Shown here piece by piece: positions 5,974-8,064 of a stretch of 8,064 nucleotides of DNA. Every line of letters starts with the position of its first letter. Position 1 is the first letter of the stretch. The notes below the pieces were generated by a model that did not search any database, was not told the origin of the DNA, and saw only the letters and a list, made by a program, of their open reading frames with translations. Both the position numbers and the translations under genes were made by a program. This stretch comes from Oscillospiraceae bacterium (lineage in GTDB: Bacteria > Bacillota_A > Clostridia > Oscillospirales > Oscillospiraceae): positions 1 through 8,064 of the forward strand of contig JAFZOC010000194.1 in NCBI GenBank assembly GCA_017550765.1, read 5' to 3'.

Positions 5974-6612
5974 ATGAACTGCCCCTATTGCAAGGTCCCC
6001 CTGATGGGCGGGATGACTGCCTGCCCCAAGTGCAAATACGATCAGAAGCTCGCCGGCGGTGGGGAGAAGCATCTCCTCTGGCTCCTGGAGCACGGCAAGA
6101 TGCCGTCTGAGGAGCAGAAGACGCTCTACAAAGACGCATACGAAAAGTTCAGAGCCGAGAACAGCGCGCAGCTCGCCGCCGCGGAGAACGCCGCCAAGCG
6201 TCAGGCGGAGGCGGCGGAGCGTCTCCTGGCGCGGGAGCGAGCGCTCCCCTCCATCATGATCTCCTCCGGTTTCAACTTCGATGGTTATCGGATCGTCAAA
6301 TATTCCGGCTACATCTCCGGCGACGACGCGGTGCAGATCCCCCGCAGCGGCGTGTTCGGCGGACATAACGGCTCCAACCTGACCAACGCCCTGGTGCGCA
6401 TCCGCCGCCAGGCGCTGCGGGAGCTGAAGGAAGCCGCCTTCGATCTGGGCTGCAACGCGGTCATCGGCGTGGACTTCGACTACATCACCCTGGAGCCGGA
6501 GACCGCCAACATCAGCGGCGGCACTCTGTACGAGCCCTATGTCATCTGCGTCACCGCCAACGGCAACGCCGTTCAGATCGAGAAGATCGAAGAGGGCGGC
6601 GGGAAGGTCTGA
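5974..6612 (+). CDS. Zinc-ribbon and YbjQ-domain protein
   Basis: A 212-residue protein with three parts. A short zinc ribbon comes first (Cys3, Cys6, Cys17, Cys20 in CPYC...CPKC). A charged, Ala-rich helix likely to be a coiled coil follows (about 45-90). The C-terminal half (about 92-205) matches the YbjQ/UPF0145 heavy-metal-binding-like domain (PF01906). Typical features are GYRIVKYSGYISGD (104-117), the long helix LVRIRRQALRELKEAAFDLG (140-159) and CNAVIGVDFDY (160-170). YbjQ domains form pentameric beta-barrel assemblies; a metal role was proposed from structure but the function is not established. There is no signal peptide, so it is cytosolic. GGAAGGAG (5959-5966) lies 7 bases before the ATG. 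It probably forms an operon with the CFI-box gene 48 bases downstream. Confidence 0.88.
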   Translation: MNCPYCKVPLMGGMTACPKCKYDQKLAGGGEKHLLWLLEHGKMPSEEQKTLYKDAYEKFRAENSAQLAAAENAAKRQAEAAERLLARERALPSIMISSGFNFDGYRIVKYSGYISGDDAVQIPRSGVFGGHNGSNLTNALVRIRRQALRELKEAAFDLGCNAVIGVDFDYITLEPETANISGGTLYEPYVICVTANGNAVQIEKIEEGGGKV

Positions 6613-6660
6613 AGCTGTGCGCCGATCCGGTGCGGAACAGAGTTCGGAGAGGGATAGAGC

Positions 6661-7209
6661 ATGAAAAAACTGGAGTGTGAGAGCTGCGGCTCCAACGACC
6701 TCATCGTCGAGAACGGCTACCGCGTCTGCCGCTACTGCGGGACGAAGCATCTGATCCAGCCGGATGAGCAGCCGCAGTCCACCGCGACCATCTCGCTGGA
6801 CAGCGACGTGGCGGCGCTGCTGCAGAAATGCCGGGAGGATCCGGCACGGGCGGCGAGATATGCCCAGCTGATCCTGGAGATCGACCCGGGGAACGCGGAG
6901 GCCCATCGCTATCTGGCCGTGCAGCAGAGCCAGAGCAGCGGGGGCTGCTACATCGCCACCGCCGTCTACGGCTCCTACGACTGCCCGGAAGTCTGGACCC
7001 TGCGGCGTTTTCGCGACGGTGCTCTGGCGGCGCGCTGGTACGGCCGCGCCTTCGTCCGTCTCTACTACGCCCTGAGCCCCACGCTGGTCCGGCTCTTCGG
7101 ACACAGCCGCTGGTTCCGGGCCCTGTGGCGGCCAAGGCTGGACCGCCTGGTGGCGAAGCTCCGCCGGGAGGGCACGCCGGACGGTCCCTACACCGACAGG
7201 CCCTGGTAA
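6661..7209 (+). CDS. Zinc-ribbon protein with C-terminal CFI-box domain
   Basis: A 182-residue protein starting with a zinc ribbon (Cys6, Cys9, Cys23, Cys26: CESC...CRYC). A helical TPR-like stretch follows (about 47-88), with ILEIDPGNAEAHRYLAV typical of a TPR helix pair. The C-terminal part contains CYIATAVYGSYDCPEV (96-111), LRRFRDG (114-120) and LYYALSPTLV (134-143). This is the pattern of the CFI-box C-terminal domain, whose consensus begins CFIATAAYG. Here the second residue is Tyr, a common variant. The role of this domain is not known. Its conserved Cys96 follows a Gly/Ser linker, which suggests a functional residue. GGAGAGGG (6646-6653) precedes the ATG by 7 bases. The gene ends 7 bases before a bidirectional terminator. 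Both genes of this unit share a zinc-ribbon N-terminus, hinting at a related job. Confidence 0.85.
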   Translation: MKKLECESCGSNDLIVENGYRVCRYCGTKHLIQPDEQPQSTATISLDSDVAALLQKCREDPARAARYAQLILEIDPGNAEAHRYLAVQQSQSSGGCYIATAVYGSYDCPEVWTLRRFRDGALAARWYGRAFVRLYYALSPTLVRLFGHSRWFRALWRPRLDRLVAKLRREGTPDGPYTDRPW

Positions 7210-7216
7210 GTGCATG

Positions 7217-7260
7217 ATACGAAAAAGGAAGAGGACGCTCGTCCTCTTCCTTTTTCGTAT
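7217..7260. terminator. Bidirectional intrinsic terminator between convergent genes
   Basis: A perfect inverted repeat of about 20 bp (7217-7236 with 7241-7260) encloses a 4-base loop. The arms include an A5 and a T5 run, so the structure gives a GC-rich hairpin followed by a T-tract in both directions. It lies just after the CFI-box stop codon (7207-7209) and 43 bases past the stop codon of the minus-strand gene, and can serve both. Confidence 0.93.
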
Positions 7261-7303
7261 GTCCGTATGCGGTCGGACCTCCGGGCCCGGCTGGGCCGCA
7301 CGC

Positions 7304-8064
7304 TCAGTCATGGCTGCGGATGGAAGTCTCGTAGAGATACCGCTCCAGCTCTTCGCCCAGCTCCAGGCGGATGGGCGCCGGCTCCTCGGGGATCTCGGTC
7401 TGCCCGCTGCGGGCCGTCCAGAACAGCAGCCCCGCCAGGATCGCGGTCAGCACCAGCAGCACCGCGCCGATGCCGATCCGTCCCCGGACCTTCCGCTTGG
7501 CCGCCGTCTTCCTGCGGCGCTCCTGCTCCTCCGGATCGATCGGCCGCCGGGCCGCGCTCTCCTTTCGGCTGCCGCCTTCCCGCCGGCTCTCCCGCTCGAT
7601 CGCCCGCTCCATCCCCTGCTGGAGATCGTCCAGCAGGAACTGATCCGTGGGCACGTCCGCGCTCCGGCGGGGCGTCTGGGGGATGGCGATCCCGGTCTCC
7701 CGGGGGTCGATCGGGCCGCTGTCCCGGCGGGGCGTCTGGGGGATCGCGATCCCGGTCTCCCGGGGGTCGATCCGGCCGCTGTCCAGGCGAGGCGTCTGAG
7801 GGATCGCAATCCCGGTCTCGCGAGGGTCGATCCGGCCGCTGCTCCGGCGAGGCGTCTGGGGGATGGCGATCCCGGTCTCCCGAGGATCGATCGGGCCGCT
7901 GTCCAGGTGCAGGGGCTGCGCGGCCAGGTCTGCCAGCTCGCCAGTGCGGCTCTGGTACAGGATCGTCTCTTCCCGGACGCGCCGCTCCTCCGCCTCGCGC
8001 CGCTGGGCGCGGGTCACGGGGCGCTCCGCGCTCGGCGTCTCCGCCGCGGGCCGGGACTGCCCCC
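7304..8064 (-). CDS. Repeat-containing single-pass membrane protein (5' partial)
   Basis: The frame ends at 7304 and stays open to the right edge. A GTG at 8017 with only a weak GGAG upstream could start it, but the true start probably lies outside the window. I do not recognise the family. Counting from that GTG (237 residues), a charged Arg/Glu-rich segment is followed by four tandem 20-residue repeats (about 41-120), each with the core IDPRETGIAIPQTPR. A degenerate PIDPEE appears later (159-164). A second highly charged region (about 134-180) ends in a strongly basic KRKVRGR. A hydrophobic helix (about 181-201) and an acidic tail of about 36 residues follow. Positive charge before the helix predicts a cytoplasmic N-terminus and an outside C-terminus. 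The repeated Thr-Pro and Ser residues could be sites for a Ser/Thr kinase, which is speculative. Confidence 0.7.
   Translation of the reverse strand, partial: GQSRPAAETPSAERPVTRAQRREAEERRVREETILYQSRTGELADLAAQPLHLDSGPIDPRETGIAIPQTPRRSSGRIDPRETGIAIPQTPRLDSGRIDPRETGIAIPQTPRRDSGPIDPRETGIAIPQTPRRSADVPTDQFLLDDLQQGMERAIERESRREGGSRKESAARRPIDPEEQERRRKTAAKRKVRGRIGIGAVLLVLTAILAGLLFWTARSGQTEIPEEPAPIRLELGEELERYLYETSIRSHD
7661..7900 (-). repeat. Four 60-bp tandem repeats inside the membrane protein gene
   Basis: Four head-to-tail copies with an exact 60-base period (7661-7720, 7721-7780, 7781-7840, 7841-7900) encode the four 20-residue repeats. Copies one and four are nearly identical; the middle two share their own changes (for example TCCGG in place of TCGGG). 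This pattern suggests repeated unequal exchange or slippage, so copy number is likely to vary between strains. No sequence separates the units, so this is not a CRISPR array. Confidence 0.93.

Noticed and set aside
5844..6110. Short open frame in the leader of the YbjQ gene
   Set aside because: It has no ribosome-binding site, overlaps the YbjQ gene in another frame and resembles no protein.
5869..7311. Long minus-strand open frame (480 codons)
   Set aside because: It covers two recognised zinc-ribbon genes and crosses a strong bidirectional terminator. No family resemblance.
7661..7900. CRISPR-like array
   Set aside because: The 60-base units are contiguous without spacers and lie in frame inside a coding sequence.

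Overview
The window reads as chromosomal DNA from a high-GC member of the Firmicutes, most likely a gut Oscillospiraceae-type clostridium. The reasons are strong purine-rich Shine-Dalgarno sites of AAAGGAG/AGGAGG type, SigA-like promoters, a Gram-positive lipoprotein, and protein families common in that group. Most genes are roughly 70 percent GC, so many long reading frames on the wrong strand are shadows. The lineage is inferred from these features, not from a marker gene.

Layout: a good SigA-type promoter (28-56) drives a long leftward-to-rightward run. It comprises a TPR protein (159-974), a DUF4037 nucleotidyltransferase-like protein that overlaps it by 14 bases (961-1875), a four-helix-bundle protein of the 23S-rRNA-intervening-sequence family (1919-2446), an MBL-fold metallo-hydrolase (2370-3080), a FlK-like hotdog thioesterase (3097-3489) and a large lipoprotein with three Ca-binding-like loops (3551-5746). 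A strong intrinsic terminator closes it (5752-5802). A second unit starts from a promoter that abuts this terminator (5801-5829). It holds a zinc-ribbon/YbjQ-domain protein (5974-6612) and a zinc-ribbon/CFI-box protein (6661-7209). A 20-bp bidirectional terminator (7217-7260) separates it from a convergent minus-strand gene (7304 to beyond the right edge), which encodes a single-pass membrane protein with four 20-residue repeats.

How the genes may work together: TPR plus DUF4037 look translationally coupled and probably act as a pair. The metallo-hydrolase and thioesterase are small housekeeping-type hydrolases with no obvious shared pathway. The YbjQ and CFI-box proteins both carry N-terminal zinc ribbons and are probably co-transcribed, but their roles are unknown.

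The most unusual part is 1884-2355. This is a lower-GC island (about 53 percent by hand count over 1921-2280) with the four-helix-bundle gene in the middle and octamer-based repeats in inverted orientation at both ends. It looks like a single-gene insertion related to rRNA intervening sequences but placed between protein genes. Its reading frame runs through the right repeat into the next gene, probably because of a one-base change in an A6 run. The other notable points are a metallo-hydrolase lacking the Asp of its HxHxDH motif and the 60-bp tandem repeat in the last gene.
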